Source of the DNA: Escallonia rubra
Taxonomy: Eukaryota; Streptophyta; Magnoliopsida; Escalloniales; Escalloniaceae
Direction: 5' to 3'
Length of the DNA: 64,000 bases
NCBI GenBank assembly: GCA_033065855.1
Contig: JAVXUO010001289.1
Span: 1-64,000, forward strand
Shown: positions 1 through 12,585 of the stretch, one piece after another
Layout: every line of letters starts with the position of its first letter
Position numbering within the stretch: position 1 is the first letter of the stretch
Position numbers and translations under genes: made by a program
Notes under the pieces: model-generated
The model's input: the letters and a program-made list of their open reading frames with translations, nothing else
What the model was told of the DNA's origin: nothing
The model's database searches: none

Positions 1-2976
1 AAGTAACATGAAATAGTCTCAACAGTAACAAGAAAAAAGGTCGACAACAAGAAAGCAGTTGAATGTCTCAACAGTATCAAGATTAGAGTCTCAACAATAA
101 CAAAAGAGAAGGAAAAAAGATATGAGACCAAAGGCATGAAGGAGAGGTTTTATATAGTCAGATGGTCTGTAAATGAGGTCGGAGATGTTGACCTATCTTA
201 CTCTAAACTGGCAAGCTTGGATGCTTTAGGCAACAAAAAGAAGGAAAAGACAGAGATGAGAGAGAAAGAAGAAGGTACCTTTTGTTGGGTCAATCTGATT
301 AGGGTTTGGCCTAAAAGTTCATTTCTAAAAAATTCCAGATTTATCCCTCAAATAAATTTGAAATATTGTATTTTGGCCTCATACGAGTAGACACTTCTTC
401 ACAAGGTGTCCGACACTTTTTCAAGAGGTGTCCGACACGGTGTCAGGTAATTTAAAAATAAACAAATAAATTCGGACCCCGCTGAGAGGTGTCGGACACG
501 TATCCGGAGGTGTCGGTAAGGTGTCGGATACCATACCTCGTCCTTTAAGCGGTGTCGGTGCTTCCTAGCTGATGGTTTTTGCAACTTTGCTGTTTTAGAT
601 ACTACTGTCTTTTGATAGTGTTAATTGATATGATCAATGCAACAGAAATGCTTGGGGTAGGGATAGTGAATGAACTCGTAATACCTAATGGTTTAACATA
701 GTCTATGGCCCGGTTAGAGCTGGAGTTAAAGAAAAGTCATGATAGGGTTCCAAAGTCTAATATATCAAAGCTGAATTATCTCAGACCTTACAGGAAACCG
801 ATAGCATGTGATGTATCTGCTGAAATAATTTCTTTTGTGATGCTGAAACCAGAAAGGAAAAAATATTGTAACTTCAGAAAGCAACAGCCTGCTAATCCGT
901 CCATAATGTAGTTACCTTAAACTTATAAGGGAATATTTGATTCTGTTTTTTTCTTTTTTGAGTCAAATTTAAGCATTTCATTCAAGTAAAGGGTAACTTG
1001 GATATTTGATATCGCTGCAAGTGCTTAATGTAAGTCCTTGAGGTGCAAGATAACATATATTTGTAATTACCTTTTGTTTGAAGTAGGTAAGAAGTGTTAT
1101 GCATACAGCTCAGGCTTATCTAAGCCTGCTAACAGATATCGGACAGATGCAGCCATCACCGTATATGCTAATTAGATGGAATATGTATCGATTCTGATTT
1201 TGTGTTGATGAAATTTGTAGAACAATGAAGATGCTGTGGCATGTTTTGAGGTGAAGAACATGAAAGGTAAGCTCTTCTTATTGTTAAGATTGACATATGC
1301 CGTTGTGTCGTATAATTCTTATTTAGATGCATAGCACTAACCAACGAAGAGTGAACCAGAGCTTTGATATTTGGTACATATTGAAGGTAAGAAAAACTTT
1401 TGGCTGTACTGAAAAAAAGGAGGAAAAAGAACTTCGCAAAAATCATTTTTCATTTAGTGTATGCATATCTTCTGTATAAAATGGGATGTTGTTTCACAAG
1501 TAAATATTTACATCGAATGTTAAGCGTCATAGAAGCCGTAATTGGGTTCAGCTGGCTCAGTTCTTGTATTTATTAGTCACTTCTGTGAGCAATGGGGATT
1601 TGTGGATGCCTTGTTGGCAATTCAAACTTTTTCGTCGATAAGTTTCTACTTTTGTCCACAACGCGTATTGTTGGGTGAAGAAATGTCGTACATACTGTGG
1701 TGGAAGATTTTTCTTGTTTTTGTTTCAGGGTTCAAGGCTGTGGTCCAATGAAATTGTTGAAAATTGCTTAGATCACTGACTTAAAAGAAGGAAACTACGG
1801 GGATAGATCTAGTCTGTGTGTCTGCGTGTGGACAAAGGTTGGGACAGACCCTAGAAATAGTTTTGCAATGAAATGGACTGTTGTCTTTTAAAATGACTTT
1901 GTTTCTGGATGGATACTGGTCAAGCCAAACCTAACTCAACTAGCTCGTACCAAGACTTTCAAGAGACCAATATGATTTGATCAAATGGAGAGGTGATGAC
2001 TATTTGCTGCCTTTTTCTAGACTGAATGATATGTGCTGTCTCTAGATTGTTAACTTATGTATAAAATTATTATCTATGCTTTCTACTTTTAAAATTTTGA
2101 TTCGACACTTTTCTTTTGGATGATTGAATACGGTGACAAACAGCTAGAACGCTGAAAGAGAGAGGAGGATAAGAGGGAGTGTGCAGAAATGCTTATCACA
2201 GGTGGGTTTGTTCTTTCGGATGAGTTTTGAGTACTTGTGTTGCACCTCACTTATATCATCTAGTCAAAGATTTCAAAGGCTTTCACTCGGATTCAAGTAT
2301 TTCAGGTAACAATTAAGTGAGTCCTGATGATCAATTACTAATTATGCTTATTAACTCCCTTTTCGTTAAATTCATCGACCCAACTATCTCCTTGTTAGAA
2401 CTTTCCAAAATGACAAGAGACATGTGCATGTGGCTTTCCCCTTGTTGACTCGTGAGTAGCCTTCCCATCTAGTAGGTTCTTAAATTCTACTTATTTCTTT
2501 TCAAAATAGAACGCGCGCTCGCACTGTGAGTCAAGTATTTTAGTCCAAAATACAGCTAAACACGTGAACGAAAATCTACCACCTGACTTGAGATAGAAAT
2601 TCAGAAAGAGTGAAGTTTGTGATACTCTTCAAGTCAATGGCCTGACTTAAGATAGGTTTTTATTATATAAGAATATTTTAAAAAAATACAGTTTTAGAAT
2701 TACATAAGAATATTTAAAGAACATTTGAATAGAATTTTAAGTTTCTATATGATATATATCATATACATATAATACAAGGGTGATATTGACATTTTGAAAA
2801 TACGTATCAATGACATCAGCAAAAAAATATTTTTTTTTTTAATGGTTTAATGACGGATGGACACGGCTAATACCTTTTTAAAGTTGTTATGTTATGAAAT
2901 TTAGTGTCATTAACTGTAATTTTCCCTAACTTTAGAGATACTGATGTATTTCCCAAAATAAAAACAGAGAAGTCTA
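1..2976. other. no recognisable gene
   Basis: AT-rich DNA with only short, stop-interrupted reading frames and no family I recognise on either strand. The one structured stretch is a cluster of GTGTCGGACAC-like words near 400-560, listed separately. The part from about 600 to 1750 could include the end of a gene lying to the left, but no convincing exon was found. Confidence 0.5.
393..562. repeat. cluster of GTGTCGGACAC-like words
   Basis: About six imperfect copies of a GTGTCCGACAC/GTGTCGGACAC palindromic word lie within 170 bp, separated by short AT-rich spacers. A similar cluster occurs at 31366-31462 inside the CACTA element. This looks like a piece of a dispersed plant repeat, but the family was not identified. 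Confidence 0.55.
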
Positions 2977-3726
2977 GGGGTTGTACGTTTACGCAACTTG
3001 TACTTTTGTTTTCCAGATTTTAGTATTCAGTTCTAAAATCCTATTGTGTACTTTTAGTTTTTTCTATATCTACTTTTTTCAGTTTTTTATATATGTTTAG
3101 TATTTTCTAAATTATTTGTACACATTTCTTCTCATTTTAATCTTACTCTTAACCTAACGAATTATTTTGTTATCTTCCTAACAACCCTCCATACCTACCT
3201 TTTTACTTCTCCTAATAAAGTCATCACTCAACACTACACAAATGTCTTCACGTAGGGCCCGGCCCAACTCAGAGAATAGAGAACAAAGTTACGTTGGTTT
3301 CCCTCCCCCTTCCCCTTCCTTTCTTCCTTGGGCCCACATTTGTGTGTGACATGAATGACATCCCCTTCCCCTTCACGAGTTCCTATAATGCCTTCTTTTC
3401 TTTCCCTGCCCGTGTAATCCCCTTCCCTGTTCGTGGAAAATGGAGGAGATAAATATGAGAGAAAGAGAGCTGGGGGATCTCTGACGTGACATTGCAATTA
3501 GGCATCAGAGGGCATGGCAGAAAATTGTGAACAGTGAACACTTGCTTTGGTAATAGAGAAGCGAGAAAATGTGAAAACACCCTTTTTGATGTTTTTCATT
3601 TTTTTCAGTACTGTTTCGATTTTTTTATCCAAAACGAATATGAAAAAAAGATAAAAGTACACAAAAAAGTATTTTTTTTCATCATCATTACAAAAACGAA
3701 AACAAAATCCTGTAAACGTACAGGCC
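2977..3726. mobile_element. Tourist-like (PIF/Harbinger) element, long form
   Basis: The left end reads GGGGTTGTACGTTTAC and the right end, reverse complemented, GGCCTGTACGTTTAC. Both ends are flanked by the trinucleotide CTA (2974-2976 and 3727-3729), a 3-bp target duplication like that of PIF/Harbinger elements. Ends and subterminal A/T-rich blocks match the 315-bp element at 10238-10552, but this copy is 750 bp. The extra material around 3240-3540 is a CT-rich segment that may be a nested insertion. No transposase is present, so it is non-autonomous. Confidence 0.6.
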
Positions 3727-3778
3727 CTAGAGATTTGTCCCGTTGCAACTCTACGAACTAAAAAGTGAATATAATTAT

Positions 3779-4087
3779 TGAATCTGGTATTCAACTCAAA
3801 AGCATGTTCAAGAGTTCGAGAAGCCCATCAGGTATAAAAACTAATTTCAAATCTCATGTATTGTCGATGTCAGACTTGACACCCGCCCTCACGTGAAGCG
3901 TGGGAATAAGAGGTGCTCCTCTTAAATAAGAGCCGATCACGTTTAAATCGAATGGAGCGACATGACCTAACTCTGATATCATATTGAATCTGATGTCCAA
4001 TTCAAAAACATGCTCAAGAGTTGGATAAATGCACCAGATATAAGAACTAATCATAAACTCCATGTACTGTCGACGTGAAACTTGACA
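3779..4087 (-). mobile_element. TRIM retrotransposon with two 103-bp LTRs
   Basis: Two direct repeats of 103 bp (3779-3881 and 3985-4087) flank a 103-bp internal segment. Read on the minus strand, each repeat begins TGTCAAG and ends with CA. Just inside the upstream LTR is TGATATCAGAG, close to the initiator-methionine tRNA primer-binding site TGGTATCAGAG, and a purine-rich GAGGGCGGG tract precedes the downstream LTR. Flanking pentamers (attat, ataat) are near-identical. There is no coding capacity. Such terminal-repeat retrotransposons in miniature depend on proteins made elsewhere. Confidence 0.78.
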
Positions 4088-7000
4088 ATAATCGTGACTA
4101 GTTGATCATAATATAAAAGTTTTTTTCTTTAGTAACGAGGTAGGTAATGGTGTGCCTATATCCACGTTGTTACTTCATTCCACAATTCATGAGTTGGGTA
4201 TGATGTATTGGTGTCAGGGTCTAAAGGCCATTTAGTCCAGTAATCCACTCATTAAACCGTGTCCACCGATTCCGCTTATATGCCATAAGTCTCAAAGATT
4301 GAGAAAGATGAGGAAAAGGACTTTCATTAGTGCTTACACTTAAAGCTGTAATAAGTGTAATGCCAGCGGTCTTATTCTGCTTAATCTCCAACTTGCTGGG
4401 CAACGTGAGTCCAAACCAAAGTCAGTTAAAGCTCTAGAAACTTTGCCAACTGCAGCCCATATGTGTTGTCATTTTCTCTACTAAAAAAATTCAGCCGCTT
4501 GGGTGACTCAAATGGGTCATTTGAACTTGGCACGGAATTGGGTTTCATTGCTAACCCATTTAATTTACTCAGTGGCACTCATTAATTAGGTATACAATGG
4601 ATGTTTTCATCATTAAGTTCGAAAAGTGATGACTTAAATTCCAAGTCAAAAGTGTTTTTGTCTTGGTCCTCGTCCTGGTTCTGGTCTTGGTCTTTGACGT
4701 AGGTATGAAGGAAGTAAGCTGGTCAAGAGCGTCAAACGTTGAGCATAAGTTTTACAAGGAGTTTTTGATCCTTGCTGTTCAACCTGTAAATTTGTTTTGT
4801 CAAGTTTTACAGAGAAAGGAGGAGATTCCAGTTGCCTCAGTGTGTATCCCAAATGGCTGATTCACAGCCTTAGCTCACACTGGCTAGGTTAGATTAGTCC
4901 ACTGATTGTCACCATTTTGATAATCTTTTGAAGGTTATGCACCACCCGCATTTCTTCTCCAGATACTGGCATATGCAACTTAGGGACTGAAATAGTAGGA
5001 CAAATAGATCTTCCGACTTTAAAGCTTCGAAACTGGACAGAAATTTCTACCATTCATGACAAGTAAGACTTGGGTCGTACATACGATTCCTCTTCTTGCC
5101 CTGGAACTAAACTCTTGCAGGTCAATAAACCCGGCGCCCGGCGACCAGAAGCGGGCATAAACAACATTTAGAGGCTAGGTTATGAAATAGATTTCTATCT
5201 GAGTTGTAAGAATCGACCATAATGGACTAGGTCAAGTAGCTCCGACCATGCCAGTGCCAGATCTTTCACTTCATCATCTACAAATGAGTTATTTCTGGAA
5301 TATTTGAGCGAGTTGTGTAGGTAAAAGTAAAAGTAAAAAAAAAAACTGTAAATGAGGACTTTGAGACAGAAAGCTAACACTTGTCCGTTACTATTTTCTA
5401 GGTTTTCTTTTGTTTCTTCATGTTACCCCATGATGGTTGCCTTGTTGGAGTAAACTCAAGATTTCAACCTAAAAGGACGTCACAATCCTCAATGCGAACG
5501 TCTCTAGCTACGAAAAGCGAGACCAATTAAAGATCAGTTAGTTATTTCAACTCCATGTGCATAACGAGTTGCAGCAGCTCTATTTCAACAAACTTGTTCC
5601 CCACTACATTTGGGTCGTTGTTTCTGTAGACAACATGCCACGTCTTAAGATGGTGGTCATAGTTGGGATCTCAACGGTGGCTGCACCTCCTCCAATGCAA
5701 CAATGACCTCTCCCAAGACCCAAGTAATTTCTATGAGCAACGTCACACTTAAGAGCTGCAGCAATTCAAGTGTATACTATGATGGTTGGTGGTGTGGTCG
5801 GCGTGCCGCCTGCCCTGCCGGCAGTAGCTGGCTCCGGCTGTCGGAGGTGGCTATGGCATCTCAGGTGGCAGCCGGAAGAGTCTCCGTGCACCTGGTAACT
5901 AGGTGGCGCAAAAAACTAAAGTTTCCAGTGTTTAAGAAAAACTGGTTTTTAAACTGTGGTTCAATTTTTAAAAACTGATAAAACCTAGCCTTAGCCTGCA
6001 CCTTTTCAGGACTAATGGTTGTTGTGGTAGGAATTTGTACCTACATACTTGTGGTTAAAAAAACCTAAAGAGGTGCTTAACAACGCAAATAAGTATTTAA
6101 AGCTTTCAATGATTTTTAATTAAGTGCGTTTAATAAAACTTAACTTTGTACCATTTAAAAAGCTAATTCGTAGACTAAAATTTTAAGATATGGTGGACTT
6201 ACTTAATGCTTCTAACTTAATTTTAATTGAGACGGTTAAAAGTTACTGAACATAATTTTACACAAAAAAAATAATTACCACCATAATATTATTATAATTA
6301 ATTTACTGGTATCACAACCCCCACCACACTACAATCACCACCACAGCCATTATTCCTTTTGCCACCAACACCGCAATTACCATAACCTATCCATTACGAC
6401 CATCATCAATATCATCAAAAGGACGCAGCCACCTCCACGATACCGTCGCCGCCGCCACCACGTCCATATCGGACAAAACTATCTAAATATCCACCACAGT
6501 ATAACCACTGTCATGACTGCCATGTCGTTGCCTATCACTATCACCACAATTATTAACATGACATCTTCACCGCCACCATTGACACATTTTCGCCGCCGCC
6601 GCCACTATTATTATTCCATTAGCATTGCAATCACTACCATGAACACAGTTTGACAAAACAAATGATGAAGTACATAAATAAATGCATAATTCTGGTAAAA
6701 TGGATAAATTTATAAATAGAACAAATTTTCAGACATTTACTTTTTGTTTACTAAATAGATTAACTTATTTTTCAGTGATCAAAATTCAGTCGCTTAATAT
6801 TTTTAGTTTATGAATTCAGCGCTTCAATTTCAGTTATATCTGACAACCTCCTTTTTTTTTTCCTTTGGCAAATCTTATGTAACAAGGGCCACCTAAGTAA
6901 GAAACGTCGGCTTTGCATGCACTTTACTGATGATTTGGGTTGCAAAAGAACCAAAAACCAGAATCATCTACAGCTCTCTGTCTCTCTTCCCTCTCTCTCT

Positions 7001-7480
7001 CTCTCTCGTTGAAATTCAATAATAAAATGATACCCCGTAGATGACATCCAAACTGAATCACATCATCAGTGGTCTCCAACTATAGTCAGAAACACTCCTT
7101 ACACCTGTGTTTTTGACAAGTACGCATGAGCTAACTTGCTCCCATAATATGTATGATGGTCCCTATGCAGTTGGCATCAATGTATACAGTCTCTACACCA
7201 TTGAAGAGTCGGTTCTCAAACCAATGACAGAGATTACGACCAACACAGTTGGAGTACACAAGTCAGTACATTCCAAGAGTTACAACGGCCGGCATTCAAC
7301 CTCATGCTAGGACAATATTTCTTCATCTTGATCCATAAATTCCATAAATCTCAATCTAGAACAAGAAGTAAGTGTCAAACTAGTTGAGCTTCCACACAAG
7401 GCACCCAAAAGTACGACTATTTAGAAACACGACTGACTAGGTGACCAATGGAAAAATTCCACCGTACACCTCACTCTGTT
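4088..7480. other. no recognisable gene; upstream region of the LBD gene
   Basis: No coding region could be supported. The segment holds scattered homopolymer runs, a short TCTTGG/TCCTCG-type simple repeat near 4655-4695 and CCA/CCG-rich low-complexity DNA at about 6295-6640. The part next to 7480 is the promoter side of the LBD gene. Confidence 0.5.
6295..6640. repeat. CCA/CCG/ATT low-complexity tract
   Basis: Imperfect trinucleotide runs (CCA, CAC, CCG, ATT) over about 350 bp. It makes spurious proline- or threonine-rich reading frames but no sustained gene. Confidence 0.6.
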
Positions 7481-7485
7481 TTGTC

Positions 7486-7493
7486 TATATATA
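7486..7493 (+). promoter_or_regulatory. TATA box of the LBD gene
   Basis: TATATATA lies 75 bp before the LBD start codon, followed by a CT-rich leader, as is common for plant core promoters. A transcription start near 7515-7525 is inferred from spacing only. Confidence 0.55.
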
Positions 7494-7531
7494 CTCTCTA
7501 CATGTGCTACTCTTCAAGCACACCCTACATT

Positions 7532-7557
7532 TCTCTCTCTCTCTCTCTCTCTCTCTC
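7532..7557 (+). repeat. (CT)n microsatellite in the LBD 5' leader
   Basis: Thirteen or so CT units end 3 bp before the ATG. CT/GA tracts are frequent in plant 5' UTRs and may affect expression or vary in length between individuals. Confidence 0.85.
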
Positions 7558-7560
7558 AAA

Positions 7561-9128
7561 ATGGACTACCCTAGTGACACAATGTCATCTGAAATCATTC
7601 TCTCACATTCTTCCTCCTCTCCGCCGCCTCCCCCGCTTCCGCCCACGGTGGTTATGACCCCGTGTGCCGCGTGTAAGATCCTAAGGCGGAGATGCGCCGA
7701 GAAGTGTGTGTTGGCGCCCTACTTTCCTCCCAATGATCCGCTCAAGTTTACTACTGCTCATCGCGTGTTTGGAGCGAGCAATATAATCAAGTTCCTGCAG
7801 GTACTTAGTTTTTCAGCTGTACCTTAACTCAATTTCAGCTTAGTCATGCTCCCAAGTCCTTCACTTTGAGCTAATGATAGCTTGGAGAAAACCGAGTCTA
7901 ATTAAGTTAGTCTTCCTCCAGCGGCAAGTTTACTCCGCTATGGCTAGAGTTGACAAACGCACAAAATAGCCTTCTTTACTCGGAAGGTACGTAGGATTAA
8001 TGCTGAGTACACCCTCGGAACGACCGGTGCCCCTTGGGAACAACTAGTATTATTACACACTTGACTTGCATGCAGAGCTTGTTTAAAAAGTAATCTTGTG
8101 AGTGTCACCTCTATCAACCGCGCGAAAAAAATTACCTTTTTTTTTTTTTTTTGAGTAGCTAGGTTAGTTAAAATTGCGTAAATGTATGGGTGCCATTTTG
8201 TTAGAAGTTAAATAGAGGGGTCGGGCCGTATGAATTACAATTTTAACCATGGCAAAAGAAAAGAAGATCGAGGGGACGACGCAGTTAACCGGATTTTTTT
8301 TTAACGCCCAAGGTATGAAAAGTAATCACCTTTTTAGCATTTTTGGACCGAGGATTAGAAAGAAAACCTACCACCACATTAGCAAACTGACTAACTCTTT
8401 TCTTCTTGAAATTGATCAGTTCTTTTGACTTTGTCGCTCAATTTCTTCCCACGTAAACCTACCTCACCAGCAGTCTCCACCATTACTGTGAGACTCTTTA
8501 TGCAACTGTATCCTAATCTGTTTACATTGTGGTTCTCTATTATCTTCATTTTCAAAATTCAAGTACAATGACCTCTTCAATATTTCCTTGGGTTAGGTAT
8601 ATAGTTCGATCTTGTCCTTGTTAAATAATAAAGAAAGGAACGTTTATGAAACGTTACTTCAGACCGATCAATGATTCTCATTCAATTCCTATCACTCGTA
8701 AACCTAGGAAAATTACACTTTAAGATCCAAAAATATCACCGTCGTGTCATTTCTATATCCTGCCTTTTTATTTGTTATAGCAAAATGACTCAGTTGCTCA
8801 TAAGGCCATGCATCAAATATGTTTTCAGGAATTGCCAGAGGCTCAGAGGGCGGACGCGGTGAGCAGCATGGTGTACGAGGCTAACGCGAGGCTGAGAGAC
8901 CCGGTGTACGGATGCGCAGGCGCGATTTGCCAGCTACAAAAGCAAATCAACGAGCTCCAAGCACAACTAGCCAAGGCGCAAGCCGAGGTGGTAAACATGC
9001 AGTGCCAACAAACGAACCTCATGACCTTGCTTTGCATGGAAATGACACAAGCTCCACCGCAACAACTCTATCCGATTTCGTTCGATGACAATACTCCGGG
9101 ATCATTGTGGGATCCTCTTTGGACGTGA
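7561..9128 (+). CDS. LBD1: LOB-domain transcription factor, LBD1/LBD11 type
   Basis: Plant-specific DNA-binding protein of 179 aa encoded by exons 7561-7800 and 8829-9128. The 1,028-bp phase-0 intron begins gtactt and ends ttttcag. The LOB domain is complete: the cysteine block C-x2-C-x6-C-x3-C (C35, C38, C45, C49), the GAS block starting at residue 71, the conserved DP of the RDPVYGCAG segment near 104, and the leucine-zipper-like coil at about 113-133. A proline run precedes the domain, and the protein ends in a short acidic, tryptophan-bearing tail (SLWDPLWT). The intron between the GAS block and ELPE is the classic class I LBD position. From what is known of the LBD1/LBD11 clade, a nuclear role in lateral-organ or vascular-cambium growth is likely. 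The ATG at 7561 was chosen because it follows the TATA box and CT leader; an upstream in-frame codon exists but lies in the leader. Assignment to the clade is firm, to one paralogue less so. Confidence 0.93.
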
Positions 9129-10237
9129 TCATCGTTTTATAGACTAGTATGATTAGTTACAATAATACGTACCTCGAGAAAAAAAGAAGAAGAAAGAATT
9201 AGTTGTCATACAATCCTCCCAACTCTAAGCTAATTGCTGTATGAGATGGGAAAATGAAAGAACATGTAAGAATAAAGTTAGCTGCAGGGATGAAATGTAA
9301 TATAGATTGATCGAAAAGGCTAAAAGAGAGAAATTAATAATAGGCTATTTAATCATCCAATGTGTTGGATAAGAAGAAACTAAATGAAGTTGACGGGTCT
9401 CTTTTCCCCTTTGATGATCATTCATTCAACAATGCAGACCCTCGACCGTTCTCACATTTTTAATTGGTCACCGAATTTATTATAAAAAATGTGATGTGTT
9501 TTGTGGATCATGTATTATTGTGCATCTTGGCCATTACCATACATCAATACATTGAATTATTGGGTGATCAGCGGTTCTAACAATTTAGGACCCTTAAATA
9601 AATGATAAAATAATTCTTGCATACCCTAGAGGGCCTTGACTCTCTTCTTACCTCGTCAAGCTCATGATCCAATAGTCTTAGATGACCATGACCATGCAAT
9701 ATTTACTCGTTAATTAGTTTGACACAAATCAGCACGTAATGATTATTTCCTTTCTCCTTATTCCCCTTTTCTTTTTTTATGGGATTCGACATTTAATTTG
9801 AACTAAGCAGCGGGCAAGTAATCGGCCCCTTGCTTAAGCACCCACTTTCTTCAAATTGGCATAACCTAGGAAAAACCAGTCTCAAGTGGAAACATTTGAA
9901 TTAAGCGATCGATAGGCACATTGAATGCATGATTTTCTACACTAGATTCGATTGAATGATTCAAAGATTTAGACAAAGATAGTTAGTTATCATCGTGTTT
10001 TTGACACAAACAAATCTGACTAGACGGTCTTTTTCCCTCCGTCATATCTTTCACTGTGTGGAGGGAGAAGTGTCAATTCTTCCAACTTTGTTGGTTACCT
10101 AACAGTACTATAATCAGCAGTGATGTTTGATTGTTCCCCACCCTTCAGCTGGCCCTCTTGACCATTCTATCTGTGCTCAAAGTTTTCCTCCTTGTTTTTT
10201 GGGATTACGCGTGGTGAATGCGCCAGGCAGTAGGTTA
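9129..10237. other. LBD 3' region; no further gene
   Basis: An AATAAAG motif at about 9272 could serve as the LBD polyadenylation signal. The rest is AT-rich with no open frame of note. Confidence 0.45.
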
Positions 10238-10552
10238 GGCCCTGTACGTTTATCATATTTATTTTCTGTTTTTATTTTCTGTTTTCATTTTCATGATTTT
10301 CATATTCAGTTTGAAAATCCGTCCGTGTACTTTTATCATTTTCACAAAAAAAATTTAGCTATTTTTTCTTATATTGGGTTAAGTTTGAGTGAAAAAAGCT
10401 GAAAACACCTTTTAGGTGTTTTCAGTTTTTTGTTACTATTTGAGTAATTGTATCCAAAACGAAAACAGAAAATGGTAAAAGTACGCAAAAAAAGAATCTT
10501 TTTCATCATCATTGCTAAAAACAGAAAACGAATATAGTAAGCGTACGGGGCC
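10238..10552. mobile_element. Tourist-like MITE, 315 bp
   Basis: Ends are GGCCCTGTACGTTTA and, reverse complemented, GGCCCCGTACGCTTA. The element is flanked by perfect TTA duplications (10235-10237 and 10553-10555), the target site of PIF/Harbinger elements. The interior has a hairpin, a perfect ACACCTTTTAGGTGT-type palindrome near 10405-10420, and no coding region. It is a short relative of the element at 2977-3726. Confidence 0.85.
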
Positions 10553-10555
10553 TTA

Positions 10556-11529
10556 ACTTCCACCCCGCTCAACTTTTGAAAAATTAAATTTACTAGTTTC
10601 CAACAGAATTGGTTTGTTTTTCTGAGTGGCGAAGATTTCGGGATGGGATTTAGCGACCGGGACACACTTAAGGAAACGTGGGCCCATCTTAGTAGCAAAT
10701 ATTCGATGTTCTGGACTATATTTTAAAATAACACTATGACTCTCTTAGTCCATTCTCTTATCACATCAACTCCCTCTGATCCAAAGATCTTAAATGATCA
10801 GGATCAACTGTCTGCCAGAATCATACAATATTTACTCCTACTACCTTAGATTTGGAAAAATTGATGAAGAATCCACCGGAGGAATACATGTTGAATTACT
10901 TTATGTTAACTGACTAACTTTGCCAACCTTAAACTGCTCAAAATAGACAAATTCTTGCCCACCTTCAGCAATATGATGATTCCGGAACCTTGTAAAGTTA
11001 TCTTTTGGATTTTCACAAATAGGACCCGCCCTCATTGTTCCTACTAAATTCAAGTACATATGGTTCTCTTTGGTGAAGTAACGCCACCATTCCAACAGTA
11101 TATCATGCATAAACGTGTGAATTTGGCCAAGAATATAAACGTGTGAAATTTTCTTGCCGCGCACCGGTGGGAGAGCCTTAGCGCTTGGCGTGGCTAGGCA
11201 CTTTGACTGCTATGCTCTCAACCATTTATGTTCAAATTTACATGGGATATCCTAATTAGCACCCGACCATCGGTCCTTTACGGCCATTGAAGAGATACGT
11301 AGTGCCGTAGTATTACGAATTTCACACCATTTTGTCTCCAATTCATCTCCCTTTGCCTTGGTTCTCAATGCATGCATCTCATTTATGCTTCAAAGGACAG
11401 CATTTAGCACTGTCATTGAAAGAACCTCAGTGTATAAGATAGGCAAGTGAGGATAAGCTGCTGCCTACAAGTGTTATGACCAAAGTTCTAGTTTGGGCAT
11501 CAGCTAGCACAATCTTATAGTCGCTATTT
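10556..11529. other. no recognisable gene
   Basis: AT-rich spacer between two small transposons. Short frames on both strands show no recognisable domain. Confidence 0.5.
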
Positions 11530-12585
11530 GGAATAACTACACTTTTGTACCCTAAAATTATACGAAAGTTTAACTTCAAGAACTAAAGTTTTTAACTTTT
11601 AAACGTCAAGGTCTGGGATTTATATTTAGGCAATTAGTAAGCCTAACCCCTTTCCCCCGTCCAAATCTCTGTCTGTCCACAGCTAAAGTAGCAAAAGCGT
11701 TAGTTTATTTACAATTAGGGCCAAAAAAACAGTCCTCTCTTATTACCCCATTGAAGAACACATTCGCCAAATCCAACCCATCGCTTTCACCAAACCACAG
11801 GTAATCGATCCCACTTTTACCGAATTAAATTCCCAATTACGGTTTATAGATTGATTGCAGGTTCAAGTTGTAGAGACTTAGGGAGTTCAATTTGGGGATT
11901 ACTGAAGAATCTGCAGACAATGATGCTTTCGGATGGTTGATGGTGATAGTTCAAAGTGGTGAAGGTGAAGGTGGTTGGTGCAGCGTTTTCAGGTTGAGAG
12001 GGTGGAGGGACGACGAGAGGAGGAGGCGGTTGAAGGAGAAGGAGGCGACAGCGGGAAAACCAATGCCACCGCCATAGCCACAACCTACCACCACCAAAAC
12101 CAATCGCACACAATTATAACTAACAAACCTCTGCTTTGGATCGCCGTCCGGATCGCCATTGCCCACATTCGAGAAGCTCGAGGTGGCATCGTGGAGGTCC
12201 CTGACGGTTTGCCCCTGTGTGTCGCGTGGGGTTGGGTGGGTGGCCAAGGACGGGGACGGGGACGGAGATGGTGGCCTCGAAAAGGGCGATGGTTGGGGAA
12301 TGGGCGGTGTCCGGTGGCTCTTCAAAGATTCACAATTTTTTTTATGTTTTAATAGGCTTTTTATTTTTAGTCTTATTTTTGTTTATTTAGTAACTTTATG
12401 TGTTTGACATATTTACCCCTTTATAGTGTTACGGTTTAGTATAGCACTGTTACGGATCTGAACGAAATTAAGTACAGGCACTTACTAATTGCCTAAATAA
12501 AACCCAAAACTCTAACGTGTGAAAATTAAGAAATAAAGTCCTGAAGTGATTTTGTATAGTTTCGGGTACTAAAATGTATTTAACC
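11530..12585. mobile_element. non-autonomous TIR element, probably MULE-type
   Basis: The two ends form an imperfect inverted repeat of roughly 110 bp. Shared words include TTTTGTACCC against TTTTAGTACCC, ACTTCA..GACT, and TTTAGGCAATTAGTAAG, which is identical on both arms. Long degenerate TIRs suit MULEs, but no flanking 9-bp duplication could be seen, so the class is inferred. The GC-richer interior (about 11850-12340) gives proline/serine-rich frames on the minus strand and glycine-rich ones on the plus strand. These could be a captured gene fragment, but I recognise no domain. Confidence 0.6.

Noticed and set aside
1084-1174. Short frame (KKCYAYSSGLSKPANRYRTD) that looks exon-like
   Set aside because: Only 30 codons, no neighbouring exons or family match. 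Too weak to call.
11844-12407. Overlapping frames in the GC-rich core of the 11.5-kb TIR element
   Set aside because: Low-complexity Pro/Ser or Gly/Arg content in several frames at once, and no recognisable family. Possible gene capture is noted with the element only.
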